Shown: positions 1-13,900 of the stretch, piece by piece
Layout: each line of letters begins with the position of its first letter
How positions within the stretch are numbered: the stretch's first letter is position 1
Source of the DNA: Piper betle
Lineage: Eukaryota; Streptophyta; Magnoliopsida; Piperales; Piperaceae
Direction of reading: 5' to 3'
DNA: 64,000 nucleotides
Assembly (NCBI GenBank): GCA_033002965.1
Contig: JAURVB010001792.1
Coordinates: 1-64,000, forward strand
Notes under the pieces: generated by a model
The model's input: the letters and a program-made list of their open reading frames with translations, nothing else
Database searches by the model: none
Told to the model about the DNA's origin: nothing
Translations under genes and position numbers: made by a program

Positions 1-749
1 GCAGCGCCGGTGGTTGTGAGTGGTACGAGTGGAAAGCCGGCCGCGAGACGATCACGGCCGTATAGAATGGGTGGCCAAAGGAGTGCCAGGCTCTCACCGG
101 CGGCGAGCCAAATTGGTCGCGGTGTTAGGGTGAAAATGATCCAAAATCGTGTGGAAGTGATAAAAATAAAATGGAGAATGGTAGGGTTGAGTGGACGGCT
201 CAGATTTTGCCACCTGGCATGGTCCAAGTGTCCAACAACTAAGTGGCCCAGTGGGGTCCACCTATGGATATATTCAATATACATATGAACGGAAAGCTTG
301 GATCGAGACCGTCCATAGTGCAAACTGATTCGAGCCCAAAAAGTGACTCTATAGGTGGGAATCGAGGCAAGAAAGTTAAATAAGCCTCAAACCCTCAACT
401 CAATCAAGATGGAGCCCATAGGTGCACAATCTAGTGATCAAAAATTCCTATGCTGCATGCAAATGAAATACCCAAAAAATCCCAAACGGATAGATCTAGG
501 CCTAAAATTCTAAGTCATTAGATCATATGTACAACACGTGTATGCACTGATAACTTATGATTTACTATATCATAGCTGAAACTATTATATGCATGTCAAG
601 TATACTCAACGTAAATAACATACCCATATGGCCATATGGACCATATACTCATACACATAAAATCGAGCTGGCTCGAATCGATTTGAGACTGCCCGAACTA
701 GACAAAACTAAAACGGGTAAAACCCTAACTCCAAAAATGGGGTTTTACA
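1..749 (-). mobile_element. LTR of a Ty3/gypsy-like element, running off the left edge
   Basis: Read on the minus strand, the right edge (749) opens with TGTAAAACCCCATTTTTGGA and continues with a gggttttaccc motif and a cagtctcaaatcgattcgag stretch. These match in order the start of the solo LTR at 6001-7029, so this is a second, inverted copy of the same family. The repeat array resumes right after it with acccgactcgataat, so it was inserted into the array. The partner end and any target duplication (expected acccg) lie outside the window. Bases before about 300 are less clearly LTR-like and could be internal or an older element. Confidence 0.6.
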
Positions 750-3700
750 ACCCGACTCGATAATGGATATATTATATTGTATATTTACATAGGTACATGG
801 CCAATTGAATGATGTCGTACTTACGTCATAGAGTCAAACAAAACTAACTTTATATTTAATAGAGTTAAGCAAAACCAACTATATAATTAATTGTCAAATA
901 AAAACTAACTATGTAATTAATAGATAAATAAAAACCAACTATATAATTAATAGTCAAATAAAAGTATGATTGTACTTCATACAGTCAAATATAAGTAAAA
1001 TCAAATTAACTCTCTTAGAATTTATCCTAACCAAAATTAGGATTCAATTAATCCCACATTCAAAACCTATTAAGATAATTCAATATATTAATAAGTATGT
1101 GCTTATAATCTTCAATTTATTTAACCAATTTTTAAAGAGATGACTAAATTCATCAATTTATATTAATTGAGTTGGGTCATTATAAGTTGTATCAAAGCTA
1201 ATCCACAACTACGTTCGATGATGGGGTATGTCCACGTCGATTAAAATTAGGCATAAGTCCATATAAATAAGTTTCAAGAATGAAATTTCATTAACACGGG
1301 GGTAAAATATGAGATCTTAAATGTTAATAGTTAAATAAAAACTAACTATATAATTAATAGTGAAATAAAACTAAGATTGTACCTAATAGAGTTAAATATA
1401 AGTAAAGTAAAATGCAATCTCTTATAGTGGAATATATCCCAACCAAAATTATGATTCAATTAATCCTGCATTCAAAACCTATTAAGATAATTTAATATAT
1501 TAATAGGGATGTGCATATAATCTTTAATTTATTTAACAATTTTTTAAATAGATGGCTAAATTCATCAATTTATATTAATTGAGTTGGGCCATTATAAGTA
1601 GTATTAAAACTAATCCAGGACTACGTTGGATGATGGGGTTAAGATTAGGCATACGGCCATATAAATGAGTTTCAAAAATGAAATTTCCTTATGACAGGTA
1701 AACTATGAGATTTAAATGTTACTTCCACATTCGATACCTACCAAAGCAAGATACTGTATATTAGTGAAGATTTATTTTGAGTCTTCAATTTTATTATTTA
1801 TTTTCGACGAAATTATTAAGCTCATAAGTTTTTAATAATTGGACCAAGCTCATACACAAGCTATACACCTAGTATAGACATGTAAATGATGCACCCTTAC
1901 TTGATGTTGCCGATAGGTTCAATCAATCTGGATTCTACAAGACTCAAACCCGACCAAATATTGATTTGAATCGAACTCCGAATATATATTTTTTAACTTA
2001 GACTTGAACATGATTCAATAAACCTTCACCCAAACAAAATCCGAGTCGATAATAAATATATTATATTATATATTTACGTAGGTACTTGGCCAATTGAATG
2101 ATGTGGTACTTATGACATAGAGTCAAACATAACTAACTTTATATTTAATAGAATTAAGCAAAACCAACTATATAATTAATAGTCAAATAAAACTAAGATT
2201 GTACTTAATAGAGTCAAATATAAGTAAAATAAAATTAATTCTTTTAGAATTTATCCTAACCAAAATTAAGATTTAATTAATCCTGCATTCAAAACCTATT
2301 AAGATAATTCAATATATTAATATGGATGTGCTTATAATCATCAATTTATTTAACGTATTTTTAAAAAGATGACTAAATTCATCAATTTATATTAATTAAG
2401 TTGGGTCATTATAGGTGGTATCAAAACTAATCCACGACTGCGTTGGATGATGGGGTATGTCCACGTCGATTAAAATTAGGCATAAGGCCTATGAAGGAGT
2501 TTCAAAAATGAAATTTTTTGATACAGGTAAACTATGAGATCTTAAATGTTACTTCCACATTTAATACCTACTAAAGCAAGATACAATATATTAGTAAAGA
2601 TCTGTTTAGATTCTCCAATTTTATTAATTATTTTTAAAGAAATGATTAACCTCATAAGTTTGTACTAATTGGACCGAGCTCTTCCACAAGCTAAACACCT
2701 AGTATAGATATGTAAATGATGCACCCTTCATTGATGTTGCCATAGGTCGGGTCAATATGGATTCTATAAGTCTCAAACCCGACCCGATATTGATTTGAAT
2801 CAAACTCCGAATATATATTTCTTTAACTTAGACTTGAACTTGACTGAAATAAACCTTGAACCAAACAAAGCCCGAGTCGATAATAAATTTATTATATTAT
2901 TTATTTACATAGGTACTTGGCAAATTAAATAATTAACCTCATAAGTTTGTACTAATTGGACCGAGCTCTTCCACAAGCTAAACACCTAGTATAGATATGT
3001 AAATGATGCACCCTTCATTGATGTTGGCATAGGTCAGGTCGATCTGGATTCTACAAGACTCAAACCCGACCCAGATATTGATTTGATTCAAACTCCGAAA
3101 TATATATTTCTTTAACTTAGACTTGAACCTAATTAAATAAACCTTGAACCAAACAAAACCCGAGTCGATAATAAATTTATTATATTATTTATTTACATAG
3201 GTACTTGGCAAATTAAATGATGTGGTACTTACGTCATAAAGTCAAAAAACAAACTTTATATTTAATAGAGTTAAGCAAAACCAAGTATATAATTAATAGT
3301 CAAATAAAAACCAACTATATAATTAATAATTAAATAAAACTAAGATTGTACTTAATAGAGTCAAATATAAGTAAGGTAAAATTAACTCTCTTATAATGGA
3401 ATTTATCACAAACAAAATTAAGATTCAATTAATCCCGCATTCAAAACCTATTAAGATAATTCAATATATTAATAGGGATATGCTTATAATCTTAAATGTA
3501 TTTAACCAATTTTTAAATAGATGGCTAAATTCATCAATTTATATTAATTGAGTTGGACCATTATAAGTAGTATCAAAACTAATCCAGGACTACGTTAGAT
3601 GATGGGGTACGTCCACGACGATTAAGATTAGGCATAAGGCCATATAAATGAGTTTTAAGAATCAAATTTCCTTAAGACAGGTAAAATATGAGATTTAAAT

Positions 3701-3875
3701 GTTACTTCCACATCCGATACCTACCAAAGCAATATACAGTATATTAGTGAAGTGTTCAATTTTATTAATTATTTACTCATAAGTTTGTAATAATTGGACG
3801 GAGCACTTACACAAGCAAAGTTTGTAATAATTGGATGGAGCACTTACACAAGCAATACACCTAGTATAGATATGC

Positions 3876-4228
3876 AGGGGTGCTAAACGAGCGAGCGAGT
3901 CGAGCTCAACTTATGTTCGAACTCGGCTCGAATAGTTCGAAACTCGTTCGAACTCGACTAGAGATCGAACGAGTTTTGAATATACATGCTCGAGTTCGAC
4001 TCGAAAATATGTTCAGACTGGAATTCGACTCGAATATCTTTTTATGTGTTCGAGCTCGACTTAAAAAATGCGAGTCAAATTCGAGCCCGAACACAATATT
4101 CGAGTCGAACTCGAGCATGTATGTTCAAAAGTCGTTCGATCTCTAGTCGAGTTCGAACGGGTTTTGAACTATTCGAGCTGAGTTCGAATACAAGTTGAGC
4201 TCGACTCGCTCGCTCGTTTAGCAGCCCT
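3876..4228. mobile_element. Foldback (long inverted repeat) element
   Basis: The two ends are near-perfect inverted complements. The left arm begins aggggtgctaaacgagcgag, and the right arm read on the other strand begins agggctgctaaacgagcgag; the match continues through gtcgagctcaac. The whole 353 bp is full of ttcgaactcg/cgagttcgaa motifs on both strands, so it could fold into one long hairpin. Both strands translate to similar Ser/Arg-rich peptides as a by-product of the palindrome. It sits within the repeat array and replaces several hundred bases of the unit. No clear target duplication is visible, and no transposase is encoded. Confidence 0.75.
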
Positions 4229-6000
4229 AGTCATAGAGTCAAACAAAACTAACTTTATATTTAATAAAGTTAAGCAAAACCAACTTTATAATAAATAGTC
4301 AAATAAAAACCAACTATATAATTAATAGTCAAATAAAACTAAGATTGTACTTAATAGGGTCAAATATATGTAAAATAAAATGTAACTCTCTTAGAATTCA
4401 TCCTAACCAAAATTAGGATTCAATTAATCTCGCATTCAAAACCCTTTAAGATAATTCAATATATTAATAGGGATGTGCTTATAATCTTTAATTTATTTAA
4501 CTAATTTTTAAATAGATGACTAAATTCTTTAACTTATATTAATTGAGTTGTGCCATAATAAGTAGTATCAAATCTAATATAGGGACTACGTTGGATGATG
4601 GGGTATGTCCACGTCAATTAAGATTAAGCATAAGGCCATATAAATCAGTTTCAAGAATGAAATTTCCTTAAGACCGGTAAAATTTGAGATTTAAATGTTA
4701 CTTCCACATTCGATACCTACCGAAGCAAGATACAGTATATTAGTGAAGATTTGTTTAGAGTCTTCAATTTTATTATTTTTTTTGACGAAATGATAAACCT
4801 CATAAGGTTTGGACTAATTGGACCGAGCTCTTACACAAGCTATACACCTAGTATAGATATGTAAATGACGCACCCTTCATTGATATTGCCGATAGGTCAG
4901 GTCAATCTGGATTTTACAAGACTCAAACCCGACCCGATATTGATTTGAATAAAACTCCTGATATATATTTTTTAACTTAGACTTGAACATGATTCAATAA
5001 ACCTTAAACCAAACAAAATCCAAGTTGATAATAAATATACTATATTATATATTTACATAGGTACTTGGCCAATTGAATGATGTGGTACTTACGTCATAGA
5101 GTCAAACAAAACAAACTTTATATTTAATAGAGTTAAGCAAAACCAACTATATAATTAATAGTCAAATAAAAACCAATTATATAATTAATAGTTAAATAAA
5201 AACCAACTATATAATTAATAGTCAAATAAAACTAAGATGGTACTTAATAGAGTTAAATATAAGTAACATAAAATTAATTCTCTTAAAATTTATCCCAACC
5301 AAAATTAGGATTCAATTAATCCCGCATTTAAAACCTATTAAGATAATTCAATATATTAATAGGGATATGCTTATAATCTTTAATTTATTTAACCAATTTT
5401 TAAAGAGATGACTAAATTCATTAATTTATATTAATTGAGTTGGGTCATTATAAGTGGTATCAAAACTAATCCACGACTACGTTGGATGATGGGGTATGTC
5501 CACGTCGATTAAAATTAGGCATAAGGCCTATGAATGAGTTTCAAAATGAAAGTTTTTGAGACACATAAACTATGAGATCTTAAATGTTACTTCCACATTC
5601 GATACCTACTAAAGCAAGATACAGTATATTAGTAAAGATCTGTTTAGAGTCTTCAATTTTATTAATTATTTTTGACAAAATGATTAAGTTGATAAGTTTG
5701 TACTAATTGGATCGAGCTCTTACACAAGCTATACACTTTGTATGGATATGTAAATGATGTGCCCTTCATTGATGTTGCCATAGGTCGGGTCTATCTGGAT
5801 TCTACAAGACTCAAACTCGACCCGATATTGATTTGAATCAAACTCCGAATATATATTTCTTTAACTTAGACTTGAACCTGATTAAATAAACCTTGAACCA
5901 AACAAAACCCGAGTCGATAATAAGTATATTATTTTATATATTTACATAGAGGCTAATTGAATGATGTGGTCCTTTCGTCATAGAGTTAAACAAAACTAAC

Positions 6001-7029
6001 TGTAAAACCCCATTTTTAGATTAGGGTTTTACCCAATTACTAGTTTGGTCCAAGCAGTCTCGAATCAATTGGAGTAAGCTCAAGCTAGACTAGTTTTCAG
6101 ATTATGAGTATGGGCCCAAATGGCCGTATGAGCATGTTATAGTAGCTGAGATATGCCCTCTAATGAGATGATCAAATCATAAGTTATCAGTGTATATTGA
6201 GGTGTAAAATGTTGTCTGGTCGGGCCATTTAGCCGTGTTCTTTACGCATATTTAATAAAGCTACAAGGATGTGATCCCTTATTGGTTTTCGAACTTAAGC
6301 TCGAGATATTTTTGATATATGCTCTAACTTATCTTAAGCCTATTTTTACGGAATTCACAAATAAGATAGTGAGCAGTATGGAGTATTGTATGAATCACAC
6401 TAGTACTCCTTCAAACCATCAGGTAGTCCAGTGTATGATGGTACTGTGTAATGCAGCCCATTTTTGGAATATATGGCACTAACTTAACTGATTCTTTGCC
6501 ACTCGAGAACTGAGGCAGGTGATATGGAAGGTGTGAGGCATGAGCGTTGTATGTATGTTAATGAATACGATTATGAGCACGTGCATAGCGAGACTGACAA
6601 TATGCTTAAGTATGTTTGCTTACTGCCCAGTGTGAGGCTATTTTGAAATTTCATAAGTTTTCTATGGGTAATGGAATACCCAGTTTGCTAGTTTGTATTA
6701 GTTATTTTTGGGACCAGTAATATTCAGTTACTCATGGTTTTCATATAATATATGTAAGTCTTGCAAATCCTGCGTTGACTTTGGTGGGAGGATAGATAAA
6801 CTGTTATACACACTTCAGCTCAGCACATTTATTTGTTTTATACTTTTACTATATATTTGATGTATTTTAATGTTTACTTAATAATGTCTTCCATTTTCAT
6901 TACACCAAGAGGGTTGTTAAGATTTATTTTATCGATCGAGTCGTACTTACTGACAACTTTAAACATCACTCGACTCGATCATAACATTTCTGATTCAGTT
7001 CTTATGTGAACCATAATCGGGGTGTTACA
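6001..7029 (+). mobile_element. Solo LTR (1029 bp) with 5-bp target-site duplication
   Basis: The element begins TGTAAAACCCC and ends CGGGGTGTTACA, giving the TG...CA boundaries and short TGTAA/TTACA inverted ends of a plant LTR. It is flanked by the direct duplication CTAAC (5996-6000 and 7030-7034). The flanking array sequence reads continuously through the insertion (caaaactaac + tttatattta), as in the uninterrupted units. No internal coding region or second LTR is present, so it is a solo LTR left by recombination. Related in start and 3' organisation to the LTRs at 1-749 and 28726-31585, all of the Ty3/gypsy type. The reading frames inside are not genes. Confidence 0.93.
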
Positions 7030-8039
7030 CTAACTTTATATTTAATAGAGTTAAGCACAACTTACTATATAATTAATTGTCAAATGATAACCAACTATAT
7101 AATTAATAATCAAATAAAAACCAACTATATAAATAATAGTGAAATAAAACTAAGATTGTACTTAATAGAGTCAAATAGAAGTAAAATAAAATTAACTCTC
7201 TTAGAATTTATCCTAACCAAAATTAGGATTCAATTAATCCCGCATTCAAAACCTATTAAGATAATTCAATATATTACTAGGGATGTGCTTATAATCTTAC
7301 AATTTATTTAACTAATTTTTAAAGAGATGACTAAAATCATTAATTTATATTAATTGAGTTAGGTCATTATAGGTGGTATCAAAACTAATCCATGACTACG
7401 TTGGATGATGGGGTATGTCCACGTCGATTAAAATTAGGCATAAGGCTTAGGAGTTCAATGAAATTTTTGATAGGTAACTATGAGATCTTAAGTTATGCAC
7501 ATTTAATACCACTAAGGCCATATAAATGATCGTTTGAAGAATTGATTAATTTTTTAAAGACATGAGTAAAGATATGACGATCTTTAAGGTTACACTAGTC
7601 CAGACATTAAATGATCACCTACCATGATAGCAAGATCAGTCAGTATGGACTATGAGTAAAGATCTATATTAGAGTCATTCGATATATTTATTAACTTATA
7701 TTTGACTTGACGAAATGAACCTTACAAGCCAGTCATTAAGTTTGTTACTATTATTTAGTATGGCACTAAATAATGACCTCATAAGTACTAATGGCCGAGC
7801 TCTTACTAACACCTAGTATAGATATGTAAATGATGCACCCTTCATTGATGTTGGCATAGGTCAGGTCGATCTGGATTCTACAAGACTCAAACCCGTCCAG
7901 ATATTGATTTGATTCAAACTCCGAATATATATATTTCTTTAACTTAGACTTGAACCTAATTAAATAAACCTTGAACCAAACATTACCCGAGTCGATAATA
8001 AATATATTATATTATATATTTACATAAAATACACAACAA

Positions 8040-9856
8040 TTTAAATATCTTATGATAATTATTTTTCTTTATAATTAAACTATAATATATTTTAGTCAAT
8101 ATTTTTACATATTTTAATATTATATAAAGAAAAATTCATATTGAATATTTTCTAGTTCGGGACCTTATAGGATAAGGTCCTTTAAGACCGAACCTAGTGC
8201 CAATATGGAATGGGTACTACTAAAACCTAAACTCCTAGACCCAAAGCCAATAAGGCTAGACCTGAACCCAATATTCTCGACTTGAGTCCAGTACCTTGTG
8301 TACCTAGACCCATTGACAACATTTCCGTGGACCAAAAGAGAATATAACATGTCCCTTAAAAATAATTTAATTCACTACATGCATCCGCATCACTTTGTCA
8401 CTAAACTGAAATAATGGATCCGAGGATACAATCATAATTGTCGTCCTTTTGCACTTACATTTCTTTTGATGTGCAAAATAAGTACGATCTTAGATGTATA
8501 CTTTTTTGCTAAATCTTATCATAGCTTTGGGTAACATACTAAAGAAGGTGATATTATTGTATCATCTCATAATATAATCGAAAGTCTTCATGGGTACAAG
8601 AAAGCATTTCTTAGGAGGGATCTCAATCATTGGAGAAGTTGGGACGGATCATTCTCTCTTATCTTCATAGTAATAATATTATACATAGTATGAATGACTT
8701 GTTATGATGAATAAATATTTACTTAAAATATTGCACATAGAGTATATGTTCTTTATCCGCACTATACAAATTTCGGTCATATTATCACTCAGGCGATTGC
8801 CCTGCCACAATTTGCAAAATCACAAATAATATGATTATTTAACTTTCATATCTAGCTATATTTCGGGTTATATGGTAGTCGAGCACCATGTCGACCATTT
8901 AAGAAGAAGCTCTAATCTTGATCAAATATCAAGGGACATAAAATTGTCGAACTCAAATTTTCATGTGTAGTGTTATATAAACAGTAGAGACGAATAATTA
9001 TCGGTGAGAAAGAGTCATTCGTCCCAAACTGACATACTATGAATTTGATTTATTTAGCTTATGCACAACATTGAAGTGAAATCAAACTTTAATGATTTTT
9101 GAAGGAGACAACGATATGTGTAATATATTGTTCTAACATGGGATACATAAAAATCAATTGGTGTTGGCTTAGTGAGTAGGTTTGTGATCACCTAATTTGT
9201 AAAAAGGTGGTTAGAGATCATTCTATTGCACTCTTGTCTACAATGAAATTGAATTTGATATCAACATGTTTTGTTTTGAAGTGGAATTGGGGTTATGAAG
9301 AAGTCAAAATCTCCTTAACCAAATAGTGTCTTGGGTTGAATTTGTAAAGACAATAAATTCTACTTCCATGGTGGATCATGTGGCACAAGTATGATTATTG
9401 CTTGTCTATAAAACGACACCTCTAATATTTCACAAGAAAATATATCCAAAATTGATTAATTTATATTAATCAAAATTATTAGCTCAGACAATGTCTGTCC
9501 AACTAGCTAGTTACTAATCATCTCCTCTTTAAGTGAGCGAATAATGTTGAGCGCATTTGACGCATCAAAGTGTCCTAAAAACAGTTTTTTAATGTGAAGG
9601 TCTTGGCTTGATATCGACTCACACTCCGACATTATAGGTAATACCAAGCCGTATACACAGCACGAATCATGATATAAATAAAACTGCCAATAACATTAGA
9701 TTATAGAACTTTGGTTAATTTAATTTTGTTTCTCTCGTGGAGTCAAAACACTTAGTATAATTTCAGTTTCATTCATATCCTCGCGTCAAAATGAAAGGGA
9801 TTTTTCACATAAAGAAGATACTCTATATTGTTTCCAACTATTAAAATGCCATATAC

Positions 9857-9889
<33 letters not shown>

Positions 9890-10940
9890 AAGAATTGCAA
9901 AACAACTAATTGAGCATTTCATGGGCACACAACGATCATTTGGATTAGTAGTGAGGCCACATGAAATAATAACATTGTGGAACTTCATTTCACTATTTGG
10001 ATGCCTGCTTGAGGCCATAAATAGAGGGTTAAGTTTACAAATATTACTTTCATGACCACTAATAACAAACTCATTTAGTTGTTGCATATAAATTTATTCA
10101 TCAAATTCACCATTCAAACAGATAGTTTTAGTATTTATTTGTTACAATTCTAAATCTATATATACAACAATAACTGGAAGAAGGCAAGTGGATGTTAACC
10201 ACTTTAAGGCAGTTTTAACCTTATAGCCATGAAAAGAGTTCGTTTGACAAAAAATGAAAAGGGATCAACTTTCTTTTTTCATTTTCTAAAGTCTTGTGAA
10301 GGTTTTTAAAGAGTTCCTGAATAACTTTTTATTTTTCCAACACATTCATTAGTTGTTATTTTTACAATTTTATATTTTTCTAACAAAGAGGCCCAAACCA
10401 GCGCAACTAAATGCCCTGTAACTTCTTATATCTTCTTCACGTAATTTAATTTATATTAGGTAATAACTTCTTTCTTACCATCAATATCCACATGGGTTTA
10501 TGCCTAACCATTGCAGAAAAAATGACTTTTCTCCATGTCTTCGCTATACTTATTTTAACCATTTTTTTTTTGCATTTGAAAATATTTAAAGATAGGTATG
10601 TATTAATTTTCTAATTTTTTTCCACCTAAAGAAATATTCATGAATCTTAAAACGTGGAGAAATGTGGAATAGAAAATATTTCTACATTTTTTTACGTGGA
10701 GTGCTCACCTTTTAAAATTTTGAAATATATAAATAAATATAAGTTTTTTCTGCACTTTAAAGATTGACATGCAGAAGACAGACACAATTACCAATTTTCT
10801 CCGCTACATTTTTTTGAAATGTGGACAAAAAACTAAAATTTTATATTGAACTGTAGAGAGAGAACAAAAAAACCTTATTATAACATAATTTTGCATGTTA
10901 ATTAAGCACTTGATAACAAAGCACTCCACTTCTTTAAAGA
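8040..10940. other. AT-rich intergenic DNA, no gene recognised
   Basis: The repeat array fades out at about 8030. Up to the SPS4 3' end I see AT-rich, stop-dense sequence on both strands, with no splice-supported exon or recognisable domain. The stretch 10500-10870 contains repeated phrases resembling acgtggagaaatgtgg and its complement, possibly the subterminal part of a decayed DNA transposon, but no clear terminus is visible. Confidence 0.6.
9850..9889. repeat. (TA)n microsatellite
   Basis: A run of about 40 bases of alternating T and A, with two C interruptions at its left end. Confidence 0.95.
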
Positions 10941-10994
10941 GTGGTAGCACTGGAACTTACCCCCTTATCTTGGGGCTCAATAAAAGAAATGTTG

Positions 10995-13900
10995 CTAATC
11001 AACTCCAAGCTTTCTCAAAGCTAGCAACACATCTTCTTCGCTAAAACCACCCTCCACTTGTTCCATATTGGGATTAAAACTGGGCACTGCATCTTCACTC
11101 TTATACCCATCTTCTCCACGCATCAAACTCTCACTTCCCACAGACACCAACCCTTTGAGCTGCACCGTCTTTAGGAGACCCGCGCACAATTCTTCATGGT
11201 CAGTGTCACCTTTCTCCCCACAAACAAAGTCATGCGCTCTATGCTTAGCCCCCAACGTATGGACAAGTACCTGGTAATCCAACATATTAACATATATAAG
11301 ACTATAAGCAATAACATATAACATTTAGATAGTAGCTAATACTATGGTCTAGGCTGTGCTAAAATGGATGATATAGGTTGGGTTTAGAACATGTGAACCT
11401 GAGAGCTTGTGCTCTGGATGCAAACGGGGGAATCACATTCAACCGTGTTGCTGCCCGCACATACACAACATTGCACCGAAATCCCTCATTCTAAGTCTTT
11501 GCCGAAATTCATCAACCTTTCTAGCCTATCCAAATATGTCATGCAAATTATGGAATTTGAAAAACAAAGGTGAAATTTTCAGATATAAAACCATACGTTT
11601 TTTGGTACCTTTGCTCCAGGTATTACAGAATAAGCATAGCACCTTAAGCGATCAACCTCTTCAACATCATTCTCTTCGCCACCTTCAATCTTTGATATCC
11701 TGGGTATTACAAATTTCACATTCTCACCTGGCCATTTATACTCAATATGAGCTCCATACTCTGCATCTGATACCATGTCCTTCCATGGATAGTACATCTC
11801 ACTCCCACTGTTGCATATCAGCACGTCAAACTCCTCTGGTGCAACTTGGCAAAACCTCAAAACCTCCATTGTTTCATCTATGCTAGACCCCGTTGAGAAG
11901 ACGAATCCAGCATGCCCAACTGGTCCTTGCTTACCGACTGCAAACACTCTCTCAAGCACATCCTTGAGCCCCCATCAAACCCGCCATTGGCATTATAGCA
12001 ATCGGCGGCTACTACAAACAGCCTAAGCCGCCGGCATGGCGAGAAGTCGGAGGTGCTTCCATTGCCAATAATGGGGGGTGTTCGATGCGGTAACGACGAT
12101 GAGAGAGGGCGTCGACGACGGCCTTTTGCCGGCCGGTGTCGTCGAGCTCGCCGTTGATCTTCATGTCAAGGTCGAGGGACAGCTTGATCGATAGATCCTC
12201 AACATCTCTTAATGAGTCGCTCATGGGTTCTTCCAAGGAGGGTCCGATCTCTAGCTTGGAGGTAGGGTGACGCCTCCGGCAATGCTCGACCTGGGATAGG
12301 TAGTTCCGGCAATGCTCCGGCCATGAGAATCTGTGGATGTTTTTGATGCCATTCTTTCTGCACTCTACCCACATTGATTTATCGGCTAAAAGCTTGAGCA
12401 GTGCATCTGCTATTTCCTTTTGGTCATGTGGGTCTATGAGCAATCCGTTGTTAAGTGCCTGTGTAACATATTTATAGCTATGGATAAGGTCTTGATTCAT
12501 ATAGTAGCTAGGCAAGTGTCAGTCCATTTGCGAATTATACGTGATACAAATTTTAATTTATAGTTAAACTCTAATTGAATAAGTATCATATAGTATAATA
12601 ATATAATATTTTAAATATAAATTCTAATTAACTTTAAAAATAGGGTCTAATTAAATAAGAAGATATAATATAATAATTTACTTTATTATTTTTTATATTT
12701 ATTATTTTTTTAATATTTTAATTGATTAAATCTCTTAATTATAATGAAAGGCTGATATTGAGTTCTTTTTTTATTAATCAGATCAGTAGACAGATAGTGA
12801 TAAACAATTCACCGGCGTCTCGACATCTTGTTATTTTAATAAACAAATGTTAAAATACTGTTGTTTTTAGCCAAAAACATATCAGTGCTTTGGGGGGGAA
12901 AAGCAAATTAAAAAACCGAATAAAACCCAACCAAATTCAAACAGAGTACACACCATAACACTGAGTAGATCGGAATTTAAAACTAGGGAACGCACCTTGT
13001 GTATGTCTACTGGTCCACCATTCTTGGTTGCAACAGTGGGTAAACCATAGGCAGCAGCCTGCAATTGCATGCATCATATCCCAAGTGTATCCACAAAAAT
13101 ATGTAACTTACAACAATGTTATGACGTATAAAATTGATGTGTTTTCACCTCTATTAAGGTGAGGCCAAAGGGTTCAACAAGAGCTGGATTGATGAAGACT
13201 CCCTACAGGAATCTCCACAATGGCGAAGATTAGCTAAAGCTAGCAAACATATTGAGTACTGTAGACATTGGATGCATCACATACCTTGGTTTTGGCGGCG
13301 AGTCGGTAGATTTCGGGAACCTCACACTGCTTATGGTGTTTAGGATAAGCGACTTGGCCGTATAGATCATATTTGTCAATCATCTTCAAAACTGCTGTTA
13401 GAACGGTGGAGCTGCCCGTCGACATCTCCTCTATATCATCTCTGTTTCCAAGAATCAGCGTCTGCAATGGCCAATGCATGGGTAAGAATGCATTCATATA
13501 TACATTTCTGCGTTCGGAACGTAACCCAGTACTGGGTACGAATTTTAGCTCACCAAATTTGCAAGTTCACGAAGAGGATGACATTCTCCAAATGCCATGA
13601 GCAGTGTAGTGACATTCTTTTTTGGGTCTGGCCTTGATAGTGCAAGTATCATGGGCTTGTGAGGATTTGTGAAAAACCTCATTATCTGTTCATGTTCAAT
13701 ATACCATCGGTGTTAGTTTGCAGCAGTGAATGCATGATACAAACCATAGAAGTCATCTTAATGTACAACCTCAGACCATATAGGAGGCAAATTCCTCTTC
13801 GTGTTATTCCTGTCTGACCCAATCAAAGCTTTCAAATCCCCATCAATTTCTGGGTTCTCTTGGGCAGAGACATAGCTAAAGTCCATCCCTGGTGGAATCA

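Larger units (their letters stand above)
750..8030. repeat. Diverged tandem array of ~0.9-1.3 kb AT-rich units
   Basis: The same ordered anchors recur in direct orientation. gtcatagagtcaaac occurs near 829, 2116, 4233 and 5095, with variants near 3230 and 5976. gatgatggggtatgtcc occurs near 1217, 2447, 3600, 4595, 5485 and 7403, with a variant near 1630. A block beginning acccgacccgatattg occurs near 1950, 2775, 3063, 4926, 5819 and 7889, some copies variant. Units differ by internal duplications and deletions, so this is an old array rather than a clean satellite. Each unit carries tggtatcaaaactaatcc just before the gatgatgggg block, which resembles an LTR-element primer-binding site for tRNA-iMet. 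No protein is encoded; the small open frames inside are AT-rich accidents. A foldback element and a solo LTR interrupt the array. Confidence 0.85.

Noticed and set aside
3880..4198. Overlapping 70-88 residue frames on both strands
   Set aside because: They are mirror images produced by the foldback palindrome.
7006..7311. 101-residue frame on plus
   Set aside because: It starts in the solo LTR and runs through a repeat-array unit. Asn/Ile/Leu-rich AT composition.
11407..11886. 159-residue plus-strand frame
   Set aside because: It is antisense to SPS4 exons 12 and 13, whose minus-strand protein is clearly conserved.
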